64,000 nucleotides of DNA from positions 1 to 64,000 of the forward strand of contig CAVSZG010000004.1 of assembly GCA_963732405.1 (NCBI GenBank), given 5' to 3'. Below, piece after piece: positions 44,264 to 53,073 of this stretch; position 1 is the first letter of the stretch; the number at the start of each line of letters is the position of its first letter. This stretch comes from JAUIAI01 sp963732405 (GTDB lineage Bacteria; Pseudomonadota; Gammaproteobacteria; Burkholderiales; Burkholderiaceae_E). Made by a program: the position numbers and the translations under genes. The notes under the pieces were generated by a model that was not told the DNA's origin, did no database searches, and was given only the letters and a program-made list of their open reading frames with translations.

Positions 44264-45301
44264 TTATCCATGATCCTGGCGATTCGTCGTCAGCGCGTCA
44301 AAGGACGACAGCATCTCACCATAGACCGCCTCACTCGTGAATCCGCGCGCATGTGCCATCGCCGCTTGGGCGACCGGTTGATACGCCGCGTCGTCGATCG
44401 CCAAAAGCGTCGCGAACAATGACGCCTCGTCACCGGGCTCGACCAGCCAGCCGGTCCGTCCGTCATGCACGATTTCGGGAATGCTCAGCCAGCGGGTGGC
44501 AACCGCCGGCAATCCGACCGCATTGGCCTCGATGACCACGCCCGGATAACCTTCGCCCGGATGCTGCGTCGGCAGTACCAGCAGGTCGTTGTCGGCGAGT
44601 ATTGGTGCGATCTGTGCCGGCGGCAGCACACCGCCGTAGATCGGCTCGCTCTGGAGCCAGCGATAGGCTGGCTCGCCAATCGGGCCGTACAGGCGCACCC
44701 GAAAGGCGTCGCCGTGCGCCCGCCAGAAGCTGATCAGCGCGTCCACGCCTTTGGTCCGGCAGATCGTGCCCACGAAGACCAGGCGGTGTCGATAAGGTCC
44801 TGGCGCGCGCGCGATAGGCGGCATCTCGCGGGCATTGGGCAACCAACGCACGCGCGCGCCGAGCGCCGAGAAATGGTCCACCAGCCGGCGCGTCTGCAGC
44901 AGCACCAGATCCGCCCGCAGCGAAGTTCGCTCGAACAGCCAGCGCATCGGCCGTGGCAATGCCTCGTAGACTTCGATCAGATCACCGCCGAACATCCGAA
45001 ATACGATCGGCCGGCGCCACAGCCTCGAATACAGATACACCGGCGGCGCCAGCAAGGTCGCGCCGCGCGGATTGGCATTGAACATCACCCTCTGCGCGCG
45101 CGGCACCTCGACGAGCATGCGCAGCAAGGTGTAGACGGCATTGACGAGGAGTTTGCCGGGCACATGGAAGCGATTGGTCGGCACGACACGGTGTGCGACA
45201 CCATTGGCCTGAAGAAATCGGCACAACACGGCGAAGCTGGTCGTCGTGCCGCCGACACTTGATGGATGGCTGCCCATGACCGGGCCGAACAGTAGCAACA
45301 T
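44264..45301 (-). CDS. Glycosyltransferase family 4
   Basis: The ATG at 45301 opens MLLLFGPVMGSHPSSVGGTTTSFAVL, a plausible GT-B N-terminus; upstream in-frame codons have no likeness. The 345-residue protein has RLVFVGTICRTKGVDALI at the domain junction and the donor-site EX7E motif in HPGEGYPGVVIEANAVGLPAVAT. It is a probable retaining sugar transferase of unknown specificity, divergent from the heparinase-like gene with only 73 bases between the starts. Confidence 0.84.
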   Translation of the reverse strand: MLLLFGPVMGSHPSSVGGTTTSFAVLCRFLQANGVAHRVVPTNRFHVPGKLLVNAVYTLLRMLVEVPRAQRVMFNANPRGATLLAPPVYLYSRLWRRPIVFRMFGGDLIEVYEALPRPMRWLFERTSLRADLVLLQTRRLVDHFSALGARVRWLPNAREMPPIARAPGPYRHRLVFVGTICRTKGVDALISFWRAHGDAFRVRLYGPIGEPAYRWLQSEPIYGGVLPPAQIAPILADNDLLVLPTQHPGEGYPGVVIEANAVGLPAVATRWLSIPEIVHDGRTGWLVEPGDEASLFATLLAIDDAAYQPVAQAAMAHARGFTSEAVYGEMLSSFDALTTNRQDHG

Positions 45302-45374
45302 GCACCCGATTGTATGTCCGGGCGATTCATACCATCGCGCATAATGATCGGCCCGCCGTAACCCGATTGCCGCC

Positions 45375-47030
45375 GTGCTCCTGAACCCCGAATCACTGCT
45401 TCGCCTCTGGGAAACGATCCGGCCCCTGCGTCGCGAGCAGATCACCAATCGGATCCGACGCCGACTGTCGCGCCCGCGGCCCGATGTCCGCGCGGCACCG
45501 TCGCTGGCCCAGGCGCCGGCCCAGCAATGGCGCGGATGCGAGCGCGCCGCGTCGATGATTGCCCCCGACACATTCCGTTTCATTGGCCGCACTGCGTCGC
45601 TCGAGGAGGCCGGCGGCTGGCAGACCACGACCCTGCCTCGCTTGTGGCGCTACAACCTGCACTACTTCGATGACCTGACTGCCAGCGATGCCGAGCGCCG
45701 TCGTGAATGGCACCGCGCACTGATTTCGCGCTGGCTGGCCGACAATCCACCGACCGCCGGCGACGGCTGGGACCCCTATCCGACGTCGCTGCGCATCGTT
45801 AACTGGATTGGCTGGCACTGGGCCGGCAATTCACTCGAGCCCCGCGCCTTGCACAGCCTCGCGGTGCAGATCCGCTGGCTCGTCACGCGGCTCGAATACC
45901 ACTTATTGGGCAATCACCTGTGGGTCAACGTCAAGGCGCTGGTCTTCGCGGGTGCGTTCTTTGCCGGCGACGAGGCCGATCGATGGCTGCGCCTGGGCAC
46001 CCGGCTTGTGCTGCGCGAGCTCGACGAACAGATCTTGCCCGACGGCGGCCACTTTGAATTGAGTCCGATGTATCACTCGCTGATCCTGCAGGACGTGCTC
46101 GATCTGTTGCAAGTGGCCGCACTGCGCCCGGGCCGGCTCGACCCGGCGCTCATCGATCGGCTCGATCGGACCGCGGTCGTGATGCTCGATTGGTTGCGCG
46201 TGATGACGCATCCGGACGGGCAGATCGCACTGTTCAATGACTCGGCCTTCGGCATTGCGCCCACGCCAGCCGCCCTGGCCGCTTATGCAGCACGCGTGCG
46301 CGCGGTGGCGATCGATGCGACTGCGGTCGGCTCCCGTTACCTGCGGGACAGTGGTTATGTGCGGCTGGTCGCCGGCGATGCGGTTGCAATCGTCGATGTC
46401 GGCGAGATCGGGCCGAGTTATCTGCCCGGCCATGCGCATGCCGATACGCTGGGCTTCGAGTTGTCGGTCGGCAAGACCCGGGTGCTGGTCGACACCGGAA
46501 CCGGCACTTACGACAGGGGCGCCGAACGCGAATGGCAGCGCGGCACGGCGGCGCACAATACGGTCAGCGTCGGACAGCGGAACTCGTCGGATGTCTGGGC
46601 GTCGTTCAGGGTCGGGCGGCGGGCGCGGGTGCGCGAGGTGGAAGTTGAGTTGGTGTCAACCCCACTATTGGTTAGCGCAAGTCATGACGGCTATCGGCGC
46701 GCCGGTACCGGTGTGACCCATCGCCGCCAATGGTCTCTGACACCTGGCGAACTGCGCATCGTCGATACCCTCATCGGTGGCCCTGCAAAGGCTTGTGCCC
46801 ACTGGCTGATGGGGCCCGAGCTGACCCACCGGCGAAGCGATGTACAAACGATTTGCTTCGCCCGGACCGGCGACATTGACGTGTCGATTCACTTCGAGGG
46901 TGCAAACCCGGCAATGGCCACGAGTCAATGGCATGCTGAATTCGGCAACTCGCGTCATACGCAGCAGGTTGTCGTACCTTTTGACAATGGGAAACTTTCC
47001 ACGCGGATTTGTTGGGTCAGTCGACAATGA
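45375..47030 (+). CDS. Heparinase II/III family protein (first copy)
   Basis: A 551-residue protein, probable GTG start, without an obvious signal peptide. The helical toroid domain (LWRYNLHYFDDL, GDGWDPYPTSLRIVNW, LEYHLLGNHLWVNVKAL) precedes the beta-sandwich Hepar_II_III domain (LPGHAHADTLGFELSV, VDTGTGTYDRG, AHNTVSVG). Family enzymes are uronate-specific polysaccharide lyases. Copies encoded inside polysaccharide loci without a signal peptide have no settled role. It may trim acidic oligosaccharide or act as a biosynthetic enzyme. A second, dissimilar copy lies at 58.9-60.7 kb. Confidence 0.86.
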   Translation: MLLNPESLLRLWETIRPLRREQITNRIRRRLSRPRPDVRAAPSLAQAPAQQWRGCERAASMIAPDTFRFIGRTASLEEAGGWQTTTLPRLWRYNLHYFDDLTASDAERRREWHRALISRWLADNPPTAGDGWDPYPTSLRIVNWIGWHWAGNSLEPRALHSLAVQIRWLVTRLEYHLLGNHLWVNVKALVFAGAFFAGDEADRWLRLGTRLVLRELDEQILPDGGHFELSPMYHSLILQDVLDLLQVAALRPGRLDPALIDRLDRTAVVMLDWLRVMTHPDGQIALFNDSAFGIAPTPAALAAYAARVRAVAIDATAVGSRYLRDSGYVRLVAGDAVAIVDVGEIGPSYLPGHAHADTLGFELSVGKTRVLVDTGTGTYDRGAEREWQRGTAAHNTVSVGQRNSSDVWASFRVGRRARVREVEVELVSTPLLVSASHDGYRRAGTGVTHRRQWSLTPGELRIVDTLIGGPAKACAHWLMGPELTHRRSDVQTICFARTGDIDVSIHFEGANPAMATSQWHAEFGNSRHTQQVVVPFDNGKLSTRICWVSRQ

Positions 47031-47237
47031 CGTCATGACGGCGCGCAGGGGAGGGCGCTTCGTTTCGGTTTCTCGCAAGCCGCCGGTATGCTTGGTGCTT
47101 TCCCGAGCACTGATCGCGTCGATTCCGATGAATTCCACGTCCCCGCCCCCACCCCCGCCCGCCGTGTACCACTCCCGCCACTCGTCTTGCTGGCCACTTG
47201 CCGGCGTGCCTGCATCACTCGCCGGGGAGGTCCTGTC

Positions 47238-48263
47238 ATGACGATCCTGGTCACCGGAGCGGCCGGCTTCATTGGCATGCACACGATCGAGCGACTGCTC
47301 GCCGACGGACATCTCGTCATCGGCCTGGACAATCTGAACGACTACTACTCGGTACAGCTCAAGCGCGATCGCCTCGCGCGCCTGCATGCGCTTGCGCAAG
47401 CAGCGAACTTTACATTCCGCGAACTCGACGTCGCCGATCAGGCCGGTATGCAGGCCTTGTTCGCCGAAGGCGGCATTCGCCGTGTCGTGCATCTGGCCGC
47501 GCAGGTTGGCGTGCGCTATTCGGTCGAAAATCCAAAGGCGTACGCCGAGTCGAATCTGGTGGGTTTCGTCAATGTGCTCGAAGCTTGTCGGCATGCAAAA
47601 ATTGAGCACCTGGTCTATGCATCGAGCTCGAGCGTCTATGGCGGTAACACACGAATGCCGCTGAGCGAGCACCACCTGGTCGACCATCCGATCAGCCTGT
47701 ATGCGGTGACCAAAAAATCCAATGAGTTGATGGCCCACGCCTACAGCCATCTGTTCGCATTGCCCACCACCGGCCTGCGCTTTTTTACGGTGTATGGGCC
47801 CTGGGGCCGGCCCGACATGGCGTTGTTCCTGTTCACCGACGCGATTCTCAACAACCGACCGATCCGCCTGTTCAACGAAGGTCGGATGAAGCGCGATTTC
47901 ACCTATGTCGGCGACATCGTCGAGTCACTCGTGCGAGTTATCGATCACGTGCCGATTGCCGGCGAGATGCCGGCCGACCAGAGCCCGGACCCTGCGCGCA
48001 GTTGGGCGCCTTACCGCGTGTTCAACATCGGCAACAGCGACCCGGTCGACCTGAGCGAGTTCGTCCAGGCAATCGAGGCTGCCACCGGCCGCCAAGCGAT
48101 TCGCGAGCTGTGGCCGATGCAACCGGGAGATGTGCAGGCGACATACGCCGACACGTCGGACCTGGAAGCACTGACCGGCTTCAAACCGGCAACGCCCATC
48201 CGCGAAGGTGTTGAGCGCTTCGTGCGCTGGTACAAGGACTATTACGCCCACAAGGTGGGCTGA
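47238..48263 (+). CDS. UDP-glucuronate 4-epimerase-like SDR enzyme
   Basis: A 341-residue cytosolic epimerase. The start has GGGGAGG seven bases upstream. The NAD loop is TGAAGFIGMH, and GLDNLNDYYSVQLKRDRL is typical of UDP-glucuronate 4-epimerases. ASSSSVYGGN with YAVTKKSNELM gives the Ser and YxxxK catalytic set. RFFTVYGPWGRPDMALFLF also fits that subfamily. The product would be UDP-galacturonate, a likely substrate for the amidotransferases nearby. The 207-base gap before it has a C-rich tract but no gene. Confidence 0.86.
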   Translation: MTILVTGAAGFIGMHTIERLLADGHLVIGLDNLNDYYSVQLKRDRLARLHALAQAANFTFRELDVADQAGMQALFAEGGIRRVVHLAAQVGVRYSVENPKAYAESNLVGFVNVLEACRHAKIEHLVYASSSSVYGGNTRMPLSEHHLVDHPISLYAVTKKSNELMAHAYSHLFALPTTGLRFFTVYGPWGRPDMALFLFTDAILNNRPIRLFNEGRMKRDFTYVGDIVESLVRVIDHVPIAGEMPADQSPDPARSWAPYRVFNIGNSDPVDLSEFVQAIEAATGRQAIRELWPMQPGDVQATYADTSDLEALTGFKPATPIREGVERFVRWYKDYYAHKVG

Positions 48264-48276
48264 ACTGCAAGCTCGC

Positions 48277-50184
48277 TCAGGCGGCTGCCGGCTCGTCCAT
48301 CGACGCCGGATCCGTATACCCGAAGCGCTGTGCCCAGCGCTCGAAGTTAAGCACCAGCCACAGCAGCTCGCCGCGTTCGGCCACGCCGGCAAGGTGTTGC
48401 TCGAACAAGGCGGTCACGCCTGCCACATTGAACAAGCCGCGCTCTCGAAACGCCCGCGATCCAATCGTGTCGCGCACCATCGGTTGCAGCTCGCCGCGAA
48501 ACCATTTGTCCAGCGGAACGCCGAATCCCTGCTTGGGCTTGTCGAGCACGCTCGCGGGCAGCAGATCGCGCGCAACGCGGCGCAACAGGTGCTTGCCTTC
48601 CTGACCGCGAAGTTTCATATCGAACGGCAGCCGCGCGACAAAATCGATGAGCTTCTGATCGAGCAGCGGCGCGCGCGCTTCGAGCGAGTTGGCCATCGAG
48701 GCCCGATCGACCTTGACCAGGATGTCGTCGACCAGGTAGCTGCGCATATCGCCATACAGCACGCGCTCCATCGGCTCATCGATGTCGGCGCGCTCGAAGT
48801 GCTGGCGCAGCGATCCGAACGGATCCGCTCCGGAGCGGTCGCGCAGCGCCGGGCCAAGCAAATTCTGCAGATCTTCGTCGCGGCCGTGGGCGACACCGGT
48901 CAGATATTGATCAGGGTAAGGCTGGCTCAAGCGATCGGCGATGCGCCGCAAGCGAAAACTGCGCGCCGCGCCGAACAAGGGCGAGACCAGTGCCAGTGCC
49001 GGGCCACCCAGGCCGAACGAGCGGCGGCGGATGTCGGCGAGCTGTTGAAAGCGCAGATAGCGCTCATAACCGGCGAACAACTCGTCACCGCCGTCGCCGG
49101 ACTGCACCATCTTGACGTGCTGCGCAGCCATTCGCGACACCAGAAACGTCGGCAAGGCCGACGAGTCGCCGAACGGTTCGTCATAGAACCAGCTCAATTC
49201 TTCCACCAACGCCGCTGCGTCCGGTCGAACAACCAGTTCGTGGTGGTCGGCCCCGATGTGTTGCGCGACCAGGCGCGCATCGGGCATCTCGTCGAACTCG
49301 CGCTCGTCGAAGCCGATGGTGAAGGTCTTGAGCGGTACCGAAAGATGACGTGCCATCAAGGCGCAGACCGTGCTCGAGTCGATGCCGCCGCTCAGGAATG
49401 CGCCGAATGGTACGTCGCTGACCAGCCGGATCCGTACTGCTTCGTCGAGCTCGGCGGCGAGGCGCTGCTGCAGCGTTGCTTCGTCGTCCGTCCATTTCGG
49501 ACCGAATTCGATCTGCGCATAACGGCGGATTTCGCACCGACCGTTAGCGATTACCATCAGGTGCGACGGTGGTAATTTGCGCACCTGGTGATACACCGAA
49601 CGGGGCGCGGGAATGTAGCCAAAGGTGAAATAGTCGCGCGCTGCGTGCAAATCGAGCGTGCGATCCAACCCGGGCACCGCATGCAGACACTTGAGTTCGG
49701 AACCGAATGCGAGCTGACCGTTGGCCAATTCGGCGTAGTAGAGCGGTTTTTTGCCGATGCGATCGCGGGCCAGCAGCGTGCGTTGCTCGCGCTCGTCAAC
49801 AATCGCCAACGCGAACATACCGCGCAAGCGCGCGATCGCCTCGTCGCCCCAGCGCAGATAGGCCTGCAACACCACCTCGGAGTCGGAATCCGTATGAAAC
49901 GGCGCTCCGTCGCGCTGGAGTTCGGCGCGCAACTCACGAAAGTTGTAAATCTCGCCGTTGAACACCAGTTGTACCCGTCCATTGGCGCCCAGCATCGGCT
50001 GATGCCCGCCGGCCAGATCGATGATTGCCAGCCGGCGCATGCCGATGTGCGCTCGCGCACCTTCATGCACGCCTTCGTCGTCCGGGCCGCGGTGGACGAT
50101 GGCCGCGCACATGGCCTTGACCACCCCTGGCGGGGGTGGCGGCGCGTCGGCGCGCACTGTGAGCAGCCCGGCGATGCCGCACAT
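48277..50184 (-). CDS. AsnB-type glutamine amidotransferase (third of three)
   Basis: A 635-residue protein starting MCGIAGLLTVRADAPPPPP with Cys2 in place. RGPDDEGV, VFNGEIYNF and SDSEVVLQAY form the glutaminase site; FLSGGIDSSTVCALM and QSGDGGDELFAGYERY form the synthetase site. The form resembles the amidotransferase 1 associated with exosortase-type exopolysaccharide systems, though no exosortase is in the window. It is convergent with the epimerase gene 13 bases away and divergent from the WecA-type gene. Confidence 0.88.
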   Translation of the reverse strand: MCGIAGLLTVRADAPPPPPGVVKAMCAAIVHRGPDDEGVHEGARAHIGMRRLAIIDLAGGHQPMLGANGRVQLVFNGEIYNFRELRAELQRDGAPFHTDSDSEVVLQAYLRWGDEAIARLRGMFALAIVDEREQRTLLARDRIGKKPLYYAELANGQLAFGSELKCLHAVPGLDRTLDLHAARDYFTFGYIPAPRSVYHQVRKLPPSHLMVIANGRCEIRRYAQIEFGPKWTDDEATLQQRLAAELDEAVRIRLVSDVPFGAFLSGGIDSSTVCALMARHLSVPLKTFTIGFDEREFDEMPDARLVAQHIGADHHELVVRPDAAALVEELSWFYDEPFGDSSALPTFLVSRMAAQHVKMVQSGDGGDELFAGYERYLRFQQLADIRRRSFGLGGPALALVSPLFGAARSFRLRRIADRLSQPYPDQYLTGVAHGRDEDLQNLLGPALRDRSGADPFGSLRQHFERADIDEPMERVLYGDMRSYLVDDILVKVDRASMANSLEARAPLLDQKLIDFVARLPFDMKLRGQEGKHLLRRVARDLLPASVLDKPKQGFGVPLDKWFRGELQPMVRDTIGSRAFRERGLFNVAGVTALFEQHLAGVAERGELLWLVLNFERWAQRFGYTDPASMDEPAAA

Positions 50185-50333
50185 CGTCAAATGTCCCGTG
50201 CAGCGCCTGGCGCGCACGGATCATCGATGGCGGGTGTCAAAGGGTAGTGGAAATCAATCATTTTCGAAGTTGAATCCGCGTGCGATAAATCACGGGGGAC
50301 ATCGCGACTGTCGGGAATCCTTCTGCCGAGACA

Positions 50334-50363
50334 TTGCCAAACGCCATCGCGCGTCATTACAAT
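50334..50363 (+). promoter_or_regulatory. Sigma70-type promoter for the WecA-type gene
   Basis: TTGCCA (50334-50339) and TACAAT (50358-50363) are separated by 18 bases, the best promoter pair in the locus. It lies in the 338-base gap between divergent asnB and wecA-type genes. Transcription would begin near 50370, leaving a leader of 90-150 bases. It also argues against translation starting upstream of that point. Confidence 0.65.
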
Positions 50364-50522
50364 GCCCAGCGGATGCTTAAAAGTGTAGCAGGGGCTTGGC
50401 CTGGGCATCCCTGGGCAGTTGATGGGTATGATCGCCGGCGCTCTGTGCCGGCTGCATTTCAAATGTCGAAACTACCGCAGCCTAGCCTGCGGCCGAGTTC
50501 CCCTTTTCAATTGCTTGCACAC

Positions 50523-51656
50523 ATGATCCCGGGTCTTTCCACTTTAATGGTCGCAGGTGCGCTCGCCTGGCTGATCGCCTCGCTGGCGGTCTTGCTGCTG
50601 ATTCCACTCGCGCGCCGCATCGGTTGGGTCGATCATCCGGATGCGCGCAAGCGCCACGATGCGCCGACACCGTTGGTCGGCGGGCTGGCCATTCTGCTCG
50701 CGATGCTGATCACGGCGGCGCTGGTGTCCGAGGTTCACTATCCGACGGGCTTGTCATTGGCCGCCAGTTCAATTTTTCTCGTCGGTTTTATTGATGATCG
50801 CTACCCGCTGCGTGCGCGCTACCGCCTCGTGGTACAACTGGCCGCCGCGGCAGCAATCGTATTGATCGACGGCACCGTGCTGCGCCAGCTCGGCGAGTGC
50901 TTTGGCCCGATCCCCACCGGCCTGAGTGTATTTGCGATGCCATTCACGGTGGTGGCAATCGTTGGCCTGATCAACGCCACCAACATGATGGACGGCGCTG
51001 ACGGCTTGTGCAGCGGTATCGCCGCGATCGCGCTCGGCTGGCTATTGGTTGCTGCAGCATTCGGCGGCGAACCGGCTGGTGCGCCACTGCTGTCCGGTTC
51101 GCTCGGCGGCGTGTTGATCGTCGCGCTTGGTGCGGTGGTTGCGTTCCTGGGTTTCAATCTGCGCGCGCCGTGGCGCAAACGGGCATCGGCGTTTCTGGGC
51201 GACGGCGGCAGCATGTTGCTCGGGCTGTTGCTTGCCTGGGCGACGATTGCGTTGGCCAGCGGCGCCGGCCCCGGGCACATGCCGGCGTCGGTTGCGGTCT
51301 GGATCGTTGCGGTGCCGCTGACCGACATGTTCAGTGCAATTCTGCGCCGCCTCGCCGCCGGCCAGACACCGATGACAGCCGACCGGCACCATGTGCACCA
51401 CCTGCTGCAGGCTCACGGCCTGTCCGTCGGCCACAGTGTCACTGCGCTGCACCTTGCCACGCTGGTCAGCGGCGCGTTCGGCGTGATCGGCTGGCGCTTG
51501 GGCGTTGCCGAATACGTGCAGTTCTGGTTGTTGGTGGCTTTGTTCATCGCCTATCACGTGCATGCGCATCGATTCTGGCGCCGGTTCGTGAATACGCCGT
51601 CCGGGCGCGCGGGTGCCCGCTCACCGGGCAGCGTGACCTCCACGTTAAACCCCTGA
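50523..51656 (+). CDS. WecA/MraY-family undecaprenyl-phosphate HexNAc-1-phosphate transferase
   Basis: A 377-residue membrane enzyme with about eleven hydrophobic segments. The catalytic motifs are intact: VGFIDDRYPL, NATNMMDGADGLC and the His-rich loop DRHHVHHLLQ. It would start a polysaccharide by linking an N-acetylhexosamine phosphate to undecaprenyl phosphate. The start at 50523 gives the usual length; an ATG at 50463 would add 20 residues. The UDP-GlcNAc 2-epimerase follows 48 bases later. Contrast with the degenerate relative at 21.4 kb. Confidence 0.9.
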   Translation: MIPGLSTLMVAGALAWLIASLAVLLLIPLARRIGWVDHPDARKRHDAPTPLVGGLAILLAMLITAALVSEVHYPTGLSLAASSIFLVGFIDDRYPLRARYRLVVQLAAAAAIVLIDGTVLRQLGECFGPIPTGLSVFAMPFTVVAIVGLINATNMMDGADGLCSGIAAIALGWLLVAAAFGGEPAGAPLLSGSLGGVLIVALGAVVAFLGFNLRAPWRKRASAFLGDGGSMLLGLLLAWATIALASGAGPGHMPASVAVWIVAVPLTDMFSAILRRLAAGQTPMTADRHHVHHLLQAHGLSVGHSVTALHLATLVSGAFGVIGWRLGVAEYVQFWLLVALFIAYHVHAHRFWRRFVNTPSGRAGARSPGSVTSTLNP

Positions 51657-51704
51657 CACGCAATTTTTCTGGCGACCCGCTCGCGGCGTTGAGGCCACCC
51701 CTGT

Positions 51705-52832
51705 ATGCCTTTGAAGCTATGTCTGGTCGCCGGCGCGCGGCCGAATTTCAGCAAGATTGCGCCACTGGTACGCGCGCTGCGCTCGGCGTCCGACCTGTGT
51801 TTCGAGCTGGTGCACACCGGCCAGCACTACGACGCACAGATGAGCGACGCGTTCTTCGACGAACTGGGCATCCCGCCACCCGACGCCTCGCTGGGTGCTG
51901 GCGGCGGCAGCCATGCCGAGCAGACCGCACGCATCATGACGGCGTTCGAGACGCACCTGCACACTTCCCGTCCCGACTGGGTGGTTGTGGTTGGCGACGT
52001 GAATTCCACTCTGGCGTGTTCGATCGTCGCCAAAAAGGCGCAGCTGCAGGTTGCGCACATCGAGGCCGGTCTGCGCAGCGGTGATCGGGCGATGCCCGAA
52101 GAAATCAACCGGCTCGTCACCGATGCGATCAGCGACTTGTTCTTCACCACCGAACCGGACGGCACCGACAACCTGTTGCGCGAGGGGCAGCCGGCTGAAC
52201 GCCTTCACTTTGTCGGCAACCTGATGATCGACAACCTGTATTACCAGCTCGCCGAGCTCGACGCAATGCCGGCCCAGATGCTCGACCCGGACCGACTCAG
52301 GGATAGATTGCGCGCCCGCAGCGGCCGCTATGGCGCAGTCACACTTCATCGGCCGAGTAACGTGGACAATTCGGCCAAACTGGCCGAATTGCTCGCCGCA
52401 TTGAATGCGCTTGCCGAACGGTTGCCATTGGTATTTCCGGCCCATCCGCGCACCCGCCGGGCAATGGACGCACTGGCAATGGCGTTGCACCCGGACCTGA
52501 TCGTCACCGAGCCTCTGTCGTACATGCGCTTTCTGCATTTGTGGCGCGACGCGGCCGTAGTCGTCACCGACTCGGGCGGGTTGCAGGAAGAAACGACCGC
52601 GCTTGGCGTGCGCTGCGTCACCGCACGCGACAGCACCGAGCGACCCGTCACCATCACGCATGGTTCCAACGTGCTGGCCGGTGCCGACGGGGACAAGGTG
52701 TTGGCCCATGCGCTGGCCGCATTGGCCATGTCGCCCGCCACTGACCGGCCGCCGCTCTGGGACGGCCAGGCCGCCAGGCGGATCGTCGAACAATTCCAGG
52801 TACTTGCCGGCGCCGCCGACCCTCGTGCTTGA
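51705..52832 (+). CDS. UDP-N-acetylglucosamine 2-epimerase (WecB-like, first copy)
   Basis: A 375-residue cytosolic enzyme of the non-hydrolysing 2-epimerase family, giving UDP-ManNAc or a related inverted sugar. GARPNFSKIAPLVRAL, HTGQHYDAQMSDAFF, VVGDVNSTLACS, HIEAGLRSGDRAMPEEINR (two catalytic Glu) and TLHRPSNVD (catalytic His) are clear. The end GGLQEETTALGVRC fits as well. A close paralog begins at 63.5 kb. Position directly after the WecA-type gene suggests a shared operon. Confidence 0.93.
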   Translation: MPLKLCLVAGARPNFSKIAPLVRALRSASDLCFELVHTGQHYDAQMSDAFFDELGIPPPDASLGAGGGSHAEQTARIMTAFETHLHTSRPDWVVVVGDVNSTLACSIVAKKAQLQVAHIEAGLRSGDRAMPEEINRLVTDAISDLFFTTEPDGTDNLLREGQPAERLHFVGNLMIDNLYYQLAELDAMPAQMLDPDRLRDRLRARSGRYGAVTLHRPSNVDNSAKLAELLAALNALAERLPLVFPAHPRTRRAMDALAMALHPDLIVTEPLSYMRFLHLWRDAAVVVTDSGGLQEETTALGVRCVTARDSTERPVTITHGSNVLAGADGDKVLAHALAALAMSPATDRPPLWDGQAARRIVEQFQVLAGAADPRA

Positions 52833-52952
52833 TCGCCAAAATCATGTCAGGTATGTCGACAAGGTGGAGGATCCTCACGCTTGCAGTCATGTGGTAAGGT
52901 CTATGAAGGCCCCTGGGGGGAATTGGCATCGACAACGATCAGGACGAGGGGG

Positions 52953-52979
52953 GTGTTCGGCGCTCTGGCAACCGAACAC
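52953..52979. promoter_or_regulatory. Inverted repeat upstream of the WbuB-like gene
   Basis: Perfect 8-base arms GTGTTCGG and CCGAACAC enclose 11 bases. The element is 94 bases before the glycosyltransferase start, in a 241-base gap without coding potential. There is no T-run, so it is more likely a regulator site or leader hairpin than a terminator. Confidence 0.4.
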
Positions 52980-53073
52980 GCACTGTAGAATTTCGTCACG
53001 CACGCCAGTGCGCGGGTGAGTTCGTGAAGGCACGTCCCGGGGTCGCCGCTCAAATTACTTTTGCGCTCTCTAG

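Noticed and set aside
48208..49575. 455-codon plus-strand frame opposite the third AsnB-type gene
   Set aside because: Antisense shadow; no motifs and atypical composition.
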